From Synechococcus sp. CC9311 (lineage in GTDB: Bacteria; Cyanobacteriota; Cyanobacteriia; PCC-6307; Cyanobiaceae), in contig NC_008319.1 of assembly GCF_000014585.1 (NCBI RefSeq), positions 372,001 through 436,000 of the forward strand: a stretch of 64,000 nucleotides of DNA. The letters are read 5' to 3'. This document shows positions 55,560 to 64,000 of the stretch, piece by piece; positions within the stretch are counted from its first letter, which is position 1; every line of letters begins with the position of its first letter. The notes under the pieces were generated by a model, which was given only the letters and a program-made list of their open reading frames with translations, did no database searches and had not been told where the DNA came from. The position numbers and the translations under genes are program-made.

Positions 55560-56207
55560 TCAGGAGTAGATCTGCTCGAGGGAGATCCCCCGTTCCTTGG
55601 CTGTCTCCTTGTGAGTGCGGAGCAGTTGTAGGGCCACCATGGCAGCCCGAGCGTTATTCAGAGGAGTTTTGCTTCCCAGGCGCTTCGCCAAGACATTTTT
55701 AATGCCTGCGAGCTCTAGCACCGTACGAATGGATCCACCGGCGATAACACCGGTACCAGGAGCGGCTGGGCGGATGAGAACACTGGCTGCGCCATCACGA
55801 CCATTCGACAGAGTCGGGATTGAGTTGTGGCGGGTTAAAGGAACTTTCACCAGGTGCTTTTTGCCATCAGCGACGCCCTTGCGTACGGCACCGATGACAT
55901 CGCCGGCCTTGCCGACACCAACGCCAACCTGACCGCGCTCATTGCCGACAACAACGATGGCGCGGAAGCTCATCTTTTTGCCGCCTTTGACGGTTTTGGA
56001 GACCCTACGGATCTGCACAACGCGCTCTTGCCATTCGGAATCCCGTTCTTGGCCGCGGCGACGGTCGCCGCGACCGCCGCGACGGTCACCGCGGCCGCCG
56101 CCGCGGCGCTGCTCCTGTTGTTGGCCTTGACCTTCAGCTGCTGCCGGAACGTCAGAAGCCGATGGCACGTCGTTGGAGGTGGTCTGGTTGTTGGGTTCGG
56201 TCGTCAT
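55560..56207 (-). CDS. rpsE: 30S ribosomal protein S5 with RGG-like N-terminal extension
   Basis: 215 residues from [17 protein letters not shown]. The core ([43 protein letters not shown]... [20 protein letters not shown]) is normal. It is preceded by about 55 residues: an acidic/polar stretch, then [28 protein letters not shown]. This is longer and more Arg/Gly-rich than the short basic extension of other cyanobacterial S5 proteins I remember. A further upstream ATG (56258) would run almost to rplR and is unlikely. Confidence 0.96.
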   Translation of the reverse strand: MTTEPNNQTTSNDVPSASDVPAAAEGQGQQQEQRRGGGRGDRRGGRGDRRRGQERDSEWQERVVQIRRVSKTVKGGKKMSFRAIVVVGNERGQVGVGVGKAGDVIGAVRKGVADGKKHLVKVPLTRHNSIPTLSNGRDGAASVLIRPAAPGTGVIAGGSIRTVLELAGIKNVLAKRLGSKTPLNNARAAMVALQLLRTHKETAKERGISLEQIYS

Positions 56208-56220
56208 AGTGAGAGCAGGA

Positions 56221-56589
56221 TCAGAACTGAAGGCCCGCTTCCCGGGCGGCATCGGCAAGAGCTTTCACCCGGCCGTGGTACAGGTTGCCGCCTCGATCGA
56301 AGACAACTTGTTGAATGCCTTTGGCAATGGCACGTTTGGCCACTAAATCGCCAACGGCAACAGACGCATCACAGCTGCTGCAATTAGTTTTGAGGCTGGA
56401 GCGCAGGTCTTTGTCGAGGGTGGAAGCAGAACACAGAGTGCTCTGAGCTTCGTCGTCGATCAACTGAGCGTAGATGTGACTGTTGGAGCGGAACACGGCC
56501 AGTCTTGGACGATTGGCCGTGCCACTGAGATGGCGACGCAGACGCCTGTGGCGTTTCTGAGTCTGCTGTTTGCGGGAGAGGGTCGACAT
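56221..56589 (-). CDS. rplR: 50S ribosomal protein L18
   Basis: 122 residues binding 5S rRNA ([47 protein letters not shown]; end [26 protein letters not shown]). It lies between rplF and rpsE. Confidence 0.98.
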   Translation of the reverse strand: MSTLSRKQQTQKRHRRLRRHLSGTANRPRLAVFRSNSHIYAQLIDDEAQSTLCSASTLDKDLRSSLKTNCSSCDASVAVGDLVAKRAIAKGIQQVVFDRGGNLYHGRVKALADAAREAGLQF

Positions 56590-56622
56590 GGTGGGTAAAG
56601 CTGAAGGGTGTCTGGCAGGGAA

Positions 56623-57162
56623 TTACTTCTTGCCCGACTTGCCTGCCTTACGCAGGATGCGCTCGCCCGCATATTTAATTCCCTTGCCTTTGTAGGGCTC
56701 GGGAGGACGGATTGCGCGGATCTTGGCGGCTTCATTGCCAACCAATTCCTTGTCGGTGCCTGAGACGGTGACGTTGGTGTTGTTCTCAACCGTGAAAGTG
56801 ATGCCTTCAGGAGGCACCACTTCCACTGGATGGCTGTAGCCAGCACTTACCACGAGGGTTTTGCCTTTGACCTGGGCTCGGGAGCCCACGCCAACGATCT
56901 CCAGCTTTTTGGAATAGCCCTGACTCACTCCGATCACCATGTTGGCGACGAGAGTTCTGCACAGGCCGTGACGTTCACGGGAACTGCGTTTTGTGCTGGT
57001 GGGTGCGACCACGATGGAGTTATCCACCTGGTTGACACTCACACCACTAGGAAGGGTGCGTTTGAGCTCACCCTTGGGTCCCTTCACAGTGACGGCAAGA
57101 CCGCTGAGTGTGACATTCACCTTGTCGGGAATGGGGATTGGGTTTTTACCAATACGTGACAT
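56623..57162 (-). CDS. rplF: 50S ribosomal protein L6
   Basis: 179 residues ([33 protein letters not shown]; end [28 protein letters not shown]). Two similar alpha-beta domains near the factor-binding site. It follows rpsH by 15 bp. Confidence 0.98.
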   Translation of the reverse strand: MSRIGKNPIPIPDKVNVTLSGLAVTVKGPKGELKRTLPSGVSVNQVDNSIVVAPTSTKRSSRERHGLCRTLVANMVIGVSQGYSKKLEIVGVGSRAQVKGKTLVVSAGYSHPVEVVPPEGITFTVENNTNVTVSGTDKELVGNEAAKIRAIRPPEPYKGKGIKYAGERILRKAGKSGKK

Positions 57163-57177
57163 GGTTCAGGTTCCGGG

Positions 57178-57579
57178 TCAATAGACGTAGCAGAGCACTT
57201 CGCCGCCCACGCCTTGTTTGCGGGCGTCGCGGTCGCTCATCACACCCTTAGAGGTGGAGATGATGGCTACCCCTAGTCCACCGAGGACCTTGGGCAGGCC
57301 GCGCGTGTTTTTGTATATGCGGAGGCCAGGCTTGCTGACCCTTTGCATGGAGCGAATGGTGGGTTGGCGGTGTTTGCCGCTGTACTTGAGTCCCAGCACC
57401 AATTCGGTGCGGACACCCTCGCCTTGCTCGCTGATTTCAGCGATAAATCCCTCTTGTTGCAGCACTTTGGCAATGCTGCGGGACATGCGAGAGGCTGGAA
57501 CTTTTGTGGACTCGTGACGTTTTTCACTCGCATTGCGGATGCGAGTGAGCATGTCGGAAATTGGGTCGTGATTAGCCAT
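57178..57579 (-). CDS. rpsH: 30S ribosomal protein S8
   Basis: 133 residues from [23 protein letters not shown]; end [25 protein letters not shown]. rpsN (S14) is absent between rplE and rpsH, the usual cyanobacterial state. An in-frame ATG at 57654 would overlap rplE and is rejected. The protein is the spc-operon repressor in E. coli; no evidence for that here. Confidence 0.98.
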   Translation of the reverse strand: MANHDPISDMLTRIRNASEKRHESTKVPASRMSRSIAKVLQQEGFIAEISEQGEGVRTELVLGLKYSGKHRQPTIRSMQRVSKPGLRIYKNTRGLPKVLGGLGVAIISTSKGVMSDRDARKQGVGGEVLCYVY

Positions 57580-57598
57580 AGTGGTTTCCGAGGGGGGC

Positions 57599-58138
57599 TC
57601 AGTTGCTGCGGAATGGCATTCCCATCTCGCGGAGGAGGGCCCGGCCCTCTTCATCCGTGCGGGCAGACGTCACAATTGTGATGTCCATGCCTCTGATGGC
57701 GTCGATCTTGTCGAAGGAGATCTCTGGGAAGATGATTTGCTCTCTAACTCCCACGGTGTAATTCCCACGGCCATCGAAACTTTTCGGGCTAACGCCTCGA
57801 AAATCGCGAATGCGGGGCAGCGCCAAGTTGATGAAGCGTTCTAAAAACGCATACATGCGATCACCCCGGAGGGTGACGGCACATCCAATCGGCATTCCCT
57901 GGCGGATTTTGAAAGCTGCAATAGCTTTCTTGGCTCTGGTGATAACAACTTTTTGGCCAGTGATTTGGGCCAATTCGTTCACCGAAGCCTCGAGAGACTT
58001 TGCATTGGTGGCTGCTTCGCCGAGTCCGCGATTAACGGTGACTTTCAGCACCTTGGGAACTTCATGAATGTTGGAGAGACTCAAATCTTTCAGCAATTTT
58101 GGCTGAATGGTCTCCCGATAGCGCTGTTTTAGTGACAT
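57599..58138 (-). CDS. rplE: 50S ribosomal protein L5
   Basis: 179 residues ([89 protein letters not shown]). It binds 5S rRNA and the P-site tRNA. It is 49 bp downstream of rplX. Confidence 0.98.
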   Translation of the reverse strand: MSLKQRYRETIQPKLLKDLSLSNIHEVPKVLKVTVNRGLGEAATNAKSLEASVNELAQITGQKVVITRAKKAIAAFKIRQGMPIGCAVTLRGDRMYAFLERFINLALPRIRDFRGVSPKSFDGRGNYTVGVREQIIFPEISFDKIDAIRGMDITIVTSARTDEEGRALLREMGMPFRSN

Positions 58139-58187
58139 GGCTGGGGGAAAGGACTTCTGGGCTTTGTCAGAAGAGCAATTGAGGTGA

Positions 58188-58544
58188 TCAGTCGATCACT
58201 TCGCCTGTTTTCTTAAGGCGGCGCTTTTTGCTGCCGTCTTTTTCGGTAATCAGTTCAATGCGACTGGCAACCTTTTTGGCTGTGGAATAAAACATCACGT
58301 TGGAAGCATGCAGTGATGCTTCTTCAGTGACTATTCGTCCAGTTTCACCTTCCTGTGTGGGCTTGACGTGACGGGTTCTCATGTTGAGTCCCTCCACGAT
58401 TACCCGGTTTTCGTTAGGCAAGGTGCGCAGGACTTCTCCTGTTTTGCCTTTGTCTTTGCCTGCAATCACCTGAACGGTGTCACCTTTACGAAGACGCATC
58501 TTGATGCGCTCAGCTGGGGCTGCTTTGGATGTTGCGGTAGCCAT
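58188..58544 (-). CDS. rplX: 50S ribosomal protein L24
   Basis: 118 residues with a KOW motif ([47 protein letters not shown]). The start is one base from the rplN stop. It is an early assembly protein of the 50S subunit. Confidence 0.98.
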   Translation of the reverse strand: MATATSKAAPAERIKMRLRKGDTVQVIAGKDKGKTGEVLRTLPNENRVIVEGLNMRTRHVKPTQEGETGRIVTEEASLHASNVMFYSTAKKVASRIELITEKDGSKKRRLKKTGEVID

Positions 58545-58545
58545 T

Positions 58546-58911
58546 TCAGATCACCTCCGGAGCGAGGGACACGATTTTGGTGAAACTGCGTTCACGCAAT
58601 TCACGGGCAACCGGTCCAAAGACGCGAGTGCCTTTGGGATTTTTATCGTCGTTGATGATCACGGCTGCGTTGTCATCAAAACGAATGGAGTTACCCGTAT
58701 CTCGACGCATTGTGGCTTTGGTTCGAACCACAACGGCCTTGACGATGTCCGACTTTTTGACACCCATGTTTGGCATCGCATCTTTGACGGTGGCAACGAT
58801 CACGTCACCAACGTGCGCATAGCGGCGATTGGTGCCGAGAACACGAATGCACTGGATGCGTTTGGCGCCACTGTTGTCAGCAACAGTGAGGAATGTTTCC
58901 TGCTGAATCAT
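58546..58911 (-). CDS. rplN: 50S ribosomal protein L14
   Basis: 121 residues ([48 protein letters not shown]). Full length. Overlaps rpsQ by 4 bp (ATGA), so it is translationally coupled. Confidence 0.98.
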   Translation of the reverse strand: MIQQETFLTVADNSGAKRIQCIRVLGTNRRYAHVGDVIVATVKDAMPNMGVKKSDIVKAVVVRTKATMRRDTGNSIRFDDNAAVIINDDKNPKGTRVFGPVARELRERSFTKIVSLAPEVI

Positions 58912-59174
58912 TTAGTCACCTCCTCAGCTTTGGGGCTTTGACTGAGGACTTCAGCAATCGCCCAGCGCTTGTGGCGACTCAGTGGACGCGTCTCGGTAAT
59001 CCGGACACGGTCACCAACGCGGCAAGCGTTGTCTTCGTCGTGGGCTTTGTAGCGGGTGGTACGGCTGACCGTCTTTTGATAGATGGGGTGGGGGAAGCGG
59101 TTCTCCACCGCCACAACCACCGTTTTGTCCATCTTGTCGCTGACGACGGTGCCGACCCTTTCTTTGAGTGCCAT
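58908..59174 (-). CDS. rpsQ: 30S ribosomal protein S17
   Basis: 88 residues with [46 protein letters not shown]-fold 16S-binding protein. It follows rpmC by 19 bp and has a GGAGA Shine-Dalgarno just upstream of its ATG. Confidence 0.98.
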   Translation of the reverse strand: MALKERVGTVVSDKMDKTVVVAVENRFPHPIYQKTVSRTTRYKAHDEDNACRVGDRVRITETRPLSRHKRWAIAEVLSQSPKAEEVTK

Positions 59175-59193
59175 GGAAGGTTCTCCTTAAGGA

Positions 59194-59403
59194 TCAGGAA
59201 GCAGCGGAGCGCTTGCGCTCCGATTGCACCGTCAGCAACTGAGCCAGTTTGAGACGGCTCTCCTTGAAGCGGTGCGTGTTGCCCAGCTGGCGGGTGGCCT
59301 GCTGGAATCGGAGTTCGAACAATTCGCGGCGGAGGCCGTCGATTTGTTCGGTGACATCTGCGTCAGACAATTGGCGCAGATCTGAAGCGGTAGGACGTGC
59401 CAT
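59194..59403 (-). CDS. rpmC: 50S ribosomal protein L29
   Basis: 69 residues ([45 protein letters not shown]). A two-helix protein at the tunnel exit that helps bind trigger factor and SRP. It starts 2 bp after the rplP stop. Confidence 0.98.
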
Positions 59404-59405
59404 GG

Positions 59406-59873
59406 TCAGGACTCCACGGTTGAAGAGGCAGCAGCCTTAGTGCCGGCTGGCTGTTCCTGTTCATCGAGGCAGATGAACTTTGTTTTTAGCGGGAGCTTGT
59501 ATTGCGCAAGGCGCATTGCTTCCTTCGCAATCTCAGGGGTGATTTCTTCACCGCCCATCTCGAACAGAATCCTGCCGGGCTTGATCACCGCAACCCAGAA
59601 TTCTGGGTTGCCCTTACCAGAACCCATTCGGGTTTCAGCAGGACGCATGGTGACGGGCTTGTCAGGAAAGATTCGAATCCAGATTTTTCCGCCACGTTTG
59701 ACGTAGCGGGTCATGGCACGTCGGCTGGCTTCGATTTGACGCGAAGTAATCCAGCCGCATTCTTGGGCTTGCAACGCAAACTGACCAAAGGCAATGGTGT
59801 TGCCTCTGGTAGCGACGCCGCGCATGCGACCTCGCTGTTGTTTGCGGAATTTGACTCTTTTGGGACTCAGCAT
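59406..59873 (-). CDS. rplP: 50S ribosomal protein L16
   Basis: 155 residues ([75 protein letters not shown]). A short C-terminal tail ([16 protein letters not shown]) extends past the E. coli length. It is 16 bp after rpsC. Confidence 0.98.
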
Positions 59874-59889
59874 GATTTAGGCCTCCGGT

Positions 59890-60621
59890 TCAACCCTCGT
59901 TTGAGCGGTCTTCGAACTGTTGGGGCCTACGACCGGCCCGACGGCGGGGATTCGCTCCCACCGGGATCTGCTGCTGGGAGTCGTCGCTCAAAACTTCTCC
60001 CTTGAAGACCCAAACCTTGATGCCCAGAACGCCATAGGTCGTGCTGGCCACTTTTGTGGCGTAATCAATTTCGGCGCGAAGGGTGTGCAAGGGCACACGT
60101 CCTTCACGAGTCCATTCAGTACGGGCGATTTCAGCACCATTAAGGCGTCCGCTGACTTGGATTTTCAGGCCAAGTACGCCAGCGCGTTGAGCGCGCTGTA
60201 CGGCCATGCGGATGGTGCGGCGGAATGCCACGCGTTTCTCGAGTTGCTGAGCGATGTACTCAGCGAGAAGGAATGCGTCAGCATCCACACGCTCCACTTC
60301 AACCACGTTGATCCGGACCTGACGGCTGGAATCACCAACGGTTTTTTGGATGCCGCTGCGAAGATCTTCAATCCCGCTGCCTTGACGACCAACCAGCACG
60401 CCGGGGCGAGCTGTTTTGAGCTCAACCTCAAGTTGATCAGCTTTGCGGGCGATCAGCACATCGCTGATGCCGGCCGAGCCGTACTTCTTGTGGATGAACT
60501 TGCGAATTCGATCGTCCTCTTGCAGGAGGGCGGGATAACTTTTGCTGGATGCGTACCAGCGTGACCGGTGCTCCTGGGTGATCCCCAGGCGTAAGCCGGT
60601 TGGATGGATTTTGTGTCCCAT
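59890..60621 (-). CDS. rpsC: 30S ribosomal protein S3
   Basis: 243 residues ([45 protein letters not shown] domain [37 protein letters not shown]). It lines the mRNA entry tunnel. The Arg-rich end ([22 protein letters not shown]) is typical of cyanobacteria and plastids. Confidence 0.98.
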
Positions 60622-60642
60622 TCAGACGGTGTGCTCGGGGGG

Positions 60643-61008
60643 TCAGGAGTCGGTCTGAGCTGCCACAGCAATGCTGATGTGGCAGGTCTGTTTTTTGATC
60701 GCGTAGGCGCGACCTTGAGCGCGGGGCCGATACCGCTTCATGGATGGACCCATGTCAGCGGTGGCCTGGGAAATGATCAGGCTCGCTGGGTCAAGTCCAA
60801 GATTGTGCTCGGCATTGGCGACGGCGGAACGAAGCACTTTCGTGATCGGACCGGTCGAGCGGTAGGGCATGAACTCGAGCATGATCAGCGCGTCGCGGTA
60901 GGTGCGGCCACGGATTTGATCGAGTACGCGACGCACCTTGGAAACGGAGCCGCGAATGAAGCGGCCGTGCGCTTGGGCAGTGGTTGCCGTTGGGGATGAC
61001 GTTGTCAT
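60643..61008 (-). CDS. rplV: 50S ribosomal protein L22
   Basis: 121 residues from [37 protein letters not shown]. It has the beta-hairpin that lines the peptide tunnel. The ATG at 61008 is favoured because a longer reading would overlap rpsS. Confidence 0.97.
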   Translation of the reverse strand: MTTSSPTATTAQAHGRFIRGSVSKVRRVLDQIRGRTYRDALIMLEFMPYRSTGPITKVLRSAVANAEHNLGLDPASLIISQATADMGPSMKRYRPRAQGRAYAIKKQTCHISIAVAAQTDS

Positions 61009-61012
61009 GGTC

Positions 61013-61288
61013 TCAGCGGCCTCCTTTCTTGTCTTTGATGTGGCCCTTAAAGGTGCGTGTGGGTGCGAATTCACCCAATTTGTGCCCCACCATTTGCTCA
61101 GTCACGAAGACTGGTACGTGGGTTCTGCCGTTGTGAACGGCAATGGTATGGCCGATCATCATCGGCAAAATTGTGGAGGCCCTGGACCACGTCTTGATGA
61201 CTGACTTGTCGTCAGCCGCGTTTTGCTTTTCAACCTTGCGAAGAAGGCTGTCAGCAATAAATGGGCCTTTTTTGAGAGAACGTCCCAT
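61013..61288 (-). CDS. rpsS: 30S ribosomal protein S19
   Basis: 91 residues ([83 protein letters not shown]). It lies 35 bp after rplB, with GTGA and pyrimidine-rich bases before the ATG. Confidence 0.98.
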   Translation of the reverse strand: MGRSLKKGPFIADSLLRKVEKQNAADDKSVIKTWSRASTILPMMIGHTIAVHNGRTHVPVFVTEQMVGHKLGEFAPTRTFKGHIKDKKGGR

Positions 61289-61323
61289 GGCGGATTAAGC
61301 GAACTGCAAAGCGGTGAGTGACA

Positions 61324-62187
61324 TCAGGAATCGCGTCCGCCACGGCTCCGCTTGGACGTCTTGCGACGTTTCCGGAGGACGAACTTGTTGCTGGGCTTAT
61401 TCCGCTTGCGGGTTTTGAGGCCCAGAGCGGGTTTGCCCCAAGGGGTGACAGGTCCCGAGCGCCCAATAGGAGCACGGCCTTCACCACCACCATGAGGGTG
61501 ATCGCAAGGGTTCATCACGCTGCCTCGGACCTGAGGACGACGCCCCAGCCAACGGCGGCGACCAGCTTTGCCCAAGCTGGTGTTGCGAATTTCAGCGTTG
61601 CCTACTTCGCCAAGAGTGGCGAAGCACTCACGCCTCACGAGGCGCACCTCAGTGGAGGGGAGCTTGAGGGCGACGTAATCGCCCTCTTTGGCCATGACCT
61701 GAGCACTTGCTCCTGCGGTTCGAACCATCTGACCACCGCGTCCGGCATAAAGCTCAACGCAATGAACGCTTGAACCGAGTGGGATGGCTGAGAGCGGCAT
61801 GGCATTGCCGATCTCGATCGGCACCTCAGTGCCTGAAACGACTGTTTGGCCGATGCTGATCCCAGCCGGAGCCAGGATGTATCGCTTTTCGCCATCGGCG
61901 TAAAAAAGCAGGGCCAACCGCGCATTGCGGTGAGGGTCGTAGTGGATGGCAGCCACTTTGGCGGTGACTCCATGCTTGTTGCGACGGAAGTCGACCAAGC
62001 GGTATTGGCGCTTATGACCACCTCCGCGATGACGGCAGGTGATCACACCTCGATTGTTGCGTCCTTTGCGGCGGTGTTTCGACACCACCAAGGAGCGCTC
62101 CGGCTTGCGGCCGGTGACTTCACTGAAGTCTGTGACTACCCGGGTTCTGGTACCGGGGGTGTAGGGGCGGAAAGTACGAATTGCCAT
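61324..62187 (-). CDS. rplB: 50S ribosomal protein L2
   Basis: 287 residues ([82 protein letters not shown], whose HPHGGG loop contains the conserved His near the peptidyl transferase centre). Follows rplW by 15 bp. Confidence 0.98.
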   Translation of the reverse strand: MAIRTFRPYTPGTRTRVVTDFSEVTGRKPERSLVVSKHRRKGRNNRGVITCRHRGGGHKRQYRLVDFRRNKHGVTAKVAAIHYDPHRNARLALLFYADGEKRYILAPAGISIGQTVVSGTEVPIEIGNAMPLSAIPLGSSVHCVELYAGRGGQMVRTAGASAQVMAKEGDYVALKLPSTEVRLVRRECFATLGEVGNAEIRNTSLGKAGRRRWLGRRPQVRGSVMNPCDHPHGGGEGRAPIGRSGPVTPWGKPALGLKTRKRNKPSNKFVLRKRRKTSKRSRGGRDS

Positions 62188-62202
62188 GACGATTCAGCCC
62201 CC

Positions 62203-62505
62203 TCAGGACTCAGGGAAGAGTTGGATGGAGTTGCCCTCGGCCAGGCGCACCACTGCTTTCTTCACTTGAGCGCGCTTACCGGCAAATCGGCCGATACGAC
62301 GACTCCTGCGAGGAGGATTCATGGTGCTAATTCCCGTAACCTTGACATCGAAGAGCTGTTCGACTGCAGCCTTGATGTCGGGCTTGGCGGCTCGATGGTC
62401 CACCTCAAACGTGTACTGGTTTTGTTCCAGAGCACGGGTGGCCTTCTCAGTGATCAGCGGGCGGCGGATCACATCGGCCAGACGTCCGGTGAAGCGCTCA
62501 GTCAT
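62203..62505 (-). CDS. rplW: 50S ribosomal protein L23
   Basis: 100 residues from [67 protein letters not shown]. It is a tunnel-exit protein and contact for trigger factor. Its start overlaps the rplD 3' end by 8 bp. Confidence 0.98.
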   Translation of the reverse strand: MTERFTGRLADVIRRPLITEKATRALEQNQYTFEVDHRAAKPDIKAAVEQLFDVKVTGISTMNPPRRSRRIGRFAGKRAQVKKAVVRLAEGNSIQLFPES

Positions 62506-63133
62506 CGCCGTAGACCTCCTGAATCTTTGCGAGTGCGTCCTCGCCCACAACCAGCTTGTTGGCGTGGAGCAGATCGAAGACATTGAGTTGGTCGGCTGCG
62601 ATCAACTTCACGGTTTCCAAGTTCCGAATGGAGCGTCGCACCGCTTCGGAGGGATTGGTGAGGATGATCAAAACCTTGCTCGTGGCGGAAACGTCAAGTC
62701 TCCCCAGAGCATCGATGATCTCTTTGGTCTTCGGAGTCGTCAGCGTGGTTGCGAAATCCTTCACCACCACCAAATCCTCAATACGCGCCATCAGCGCAGT
62801 ACGAAGGGCTGAACGACGTTCCTTGCGGTTCATCGCAAGGTTGTAGGACCGGGGCTTAGGTCCAAAAATGATGCCGCCACCTGGACGCAGTGGAGTGCGG
62901 ACGGAACCCTGACGTGCGCGGCCCGTACCTTTCTGTTTATAAGGCTTGCGTCCACCACCTCTCACCTCAGACCGAGTGAGGGTGCTTGCGGTGCCTTGAC
63001 GGCTGTGAGCCTGCTGACGCAGCACTGCGCGATGCATCAGATCAAGGGCACTGGCTTCTTTCGCAACCTTTAAGTCAAGGCTTGCTTTGCCAGCTTCTTT
63101 CCCTTGCCAATCACGAACGATGCAATTAGCCAT
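62498..63133 (-). CDS. rplD: 50S ribosomal protein L4
   Basis: 211 residues from [62 protein letters not shown] is the extended tunnel loop. Its ATG overlaps the rplC stop by one base (TGATG), so coupling is likely. In E. coli L4 represses its own operon; no L4 target is evident here. Confidence 0.98.
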   Translation of the reverse strand: MANCIVRDWQGKEAGKASLDLKVAKEASALDLMHRAVLRQQAHSRQGTASTLTRSEVRGGGRKPYKQKGTGRARQGSVRTPLRPGGGIIFGPKPRSYNLAMNRKERRSALRTALMARIEDLVVVKDFATTLTTPKTKEIIDALGRLDVSATSKVLIILTNPSEAVRRSIRNLETVKLIAADQLNVFDLLHANKLVVGEDALAKIQEVYGDD

Positions 63134-63789
63134 CACTTACCTCCTTTGGCGGGCTTGGCGCCCACCCGGTTTGCGGGACGGATGTTCAGCAGTGAACCTG
63201 GTTTGCCAGGAACAGAACCTTTCACCACGAGAAGGTTGCGTTCGCTGTCAATTTTAAGGATCGTCAAACCACGGGTTGTGATTTTTTTGCCGCCGTAGCG
63301 ACCGGACATCCGTTTGCCGGGATAAATCCTCCCTGGCGTTGTGCCGGCACCGATCGAACCGGGTTGGCGATGATTTTTGGAGCCGTGCGTCATTGGACCA
63401 CGACTGAAACCATGGCGCTTTTGCAGACCAGCAAAGCCACGACCCATGGTGTCGCCACTGACGTCGACTTTCTGACCAGCCGCGAAGTCACCGACGGTGA
63501 CGGCACCACCTAACTGAATCCCATCGAGGTCATCGACGCGATATTCACAGAGGTGACGCACTAGGTCCTCGCCAGATTTGGCGAGATGACCTTTCGCGGG
63601 TTTGTTAATCAGCTTTTCGCGAATCTCGCCAAAACCGATCTGTACGGCTTGATAGCCGTCAGTTTCTGAGCTTTTGAGCTGGGTGATGCGGCAAGGGCCT
63701 GCCTCGATCAATGTGACCGGGACGGCTTTGCCTTGCTCGTCGAAGAATTGGGACATGCCCAATTTCTTCCCAAGAATGCCGATAGACAT
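63133..63789 (-). CDS. rplC: 50S ribosomal protein L3
   Basis: 218 residues ([87 protein letters not shown]). It is the first gene of the ribosomal super-cluster, since rpsJ is elsewhere. The bases before the ATG (TTCTTACCTCC) are pyrimidine-rich with no Shine-Dalgarno. Confidence 0.98.
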   Translation of the reverse strand: MSIGILGKKLGMSQFFDEQGKAVPVTLIEAGPCRITQLKSSETDGYQAVQIGFGEIREKLINKPAKGHLAKSGEDLVRHLCEYRVDDLDGIQLGGAVTVGDFAAGQKVDVSGDTMGRGFAGLQKRHGFSRGPMTHGSKNHRQPGSIGAGTTPGRIYPGKRMSGRYGGKKITTRGLTILKIDSERNLLVVKGSVPGKPGSLLNIRPANRVGAKPAKGGK

Positions 63790-63933
63790 GGAGGTAAGAA
63801 CGCCAGCGTGAACAACCGCTTATTCACTAAGGAATGAAGAGGCCTGAGAGGGCGCTGATCGTATTAACGCAGTCATGACCGTCATCGTCTCGCTAGTGGC
63901 GAAGAAGAAGACGGGTTGGAGCTAGCGAGCGAA
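63790..63933 (-). promoter_or_regulatory. Upstream region of the ribosomal super-cluster
   Basis: 144 bp between rplC and the end of an incomplete upstream reading frame. It contains an 8-bp inverted repeat CTCGCTAG/CTAGCGAG (63889-63896 and 63922-63929, 25-nt loop) without a T-run. A promoter for the cluster is expected here, but no clear -10/-35 pair can be assigned. Confidence 0.4.
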
Positions 63934-64000
63934 TCAGCTGGCTGAGACTTTCCGTGCAAAGGATTGCTCGGTGAGTTTCTCGGCAGTAACACCAACGAAT
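63934..64000 (-). CDS. 3' end of a possible upstream gene
   Basis: An open frame entering from the window edge encodes 21 codons (FVGVTAEKLTEQSFARKVSAS) and a TGA at 63934-63936. It is too short to identify. If real, it is transcribed in the same direction as rplC and ends 144 bp before it. Confidence 0.3.
   Translation of the reverse strand, partial: FVGVTAEKLTEQSFARKVSAS

Noticed and set aside
59920-60564. 214-codon plus-strand frame opposite rpsC
   Set aside because: Complement of S3 codons only.
1-64000. CRISPR array, rRNA operon, transposase or prophage
   Set aside because: No regularly spaced repeats, rRNA sequence, transposase or phage structural gene was seen.

Overview
The window is chromosomal DNA of a marine picocyanobacterium, most likely Synechococcus subcluster 5.1. 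Evidence: psbA, psaA, psaB, psaI and psaL are present; it has a long ferredoxin-type glutamate synthase, an LL-diaminopimelate aminotransferase, a cyanobacterial RNase E with an Arg-rich PNPase-binding tail, and an MPBQ/MSBQ methyltransferase. The tRNA genes encode no CCA, base composition is moderately GC-rich and genes are tightly packed. The strain assignment is inference; no search was run.

Layout. 1-5.1 kb: psbA (high-light D1 form, cut by the window edge), transcribed away from a radical SAM gene, followed by a CPBP membrane protease, clpS and dapL. 5.2-13.8 kb: a second radical SAM/DUF2344 fusion, rne, rnhB, a DUF1997 gene, pheA, the MPBQ/MSBQ methyltransferase and a Lon-N-domain protein. 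13.9-18.6 kb (minus): the str operon rpsL-rpsG-fusA-tuf-rpsJ, with the Lon-N gene and the methyltransferase downstream on the same strand. 18.7-30.2 kb: an A-type Fe-S-like protein, a phosphodiester glycosidase-domain protein, gltB, a YciI protein, lipA, tRNA-Pro(CGG), a cbiG-cobJ fusion and a secreted Lys/Glu-rich protein of unknown function.

30.2-41.5 kb is the photosystem I region: psaA-psaB behind a hairpin-rich leader and closed by a clear terminator, then a minus-strand accessory block (bicupin, AT-richer desaturase, orphan RND pump), then psaI-psaL. 41.5-48.3 kb: a HEAT-repeat protein, a family 2 glycosyltransferase, an NlpC/P60 peptidase and a divergent penicillin-binding serine hydrolase, a gene-free AT-rich stretch ending at tRNA-Ser(GCU), alr, an HNH protein and prfA. 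48.4-63.8 kb (minus): one ribosomal super-cluster from rplC to rpmE including secY, adk, rpoA and truA, ending at a strong terminator just before prfA.

Most of the window is well-known housekeeping or photosynthesis. The parts least explained by known biology are the psbA-adjacent radical SAM gene and its protease/ClpS neighbours, the psaA leader, the hairpins before rpsL and rpsJ (one stem is shared with psbA), the secreted protein upstream of psaA, and the RGG-rich N-terminus of ribosomal protein S5. No CRISPR array, transposase, phage gene or rRNA gene was seen.
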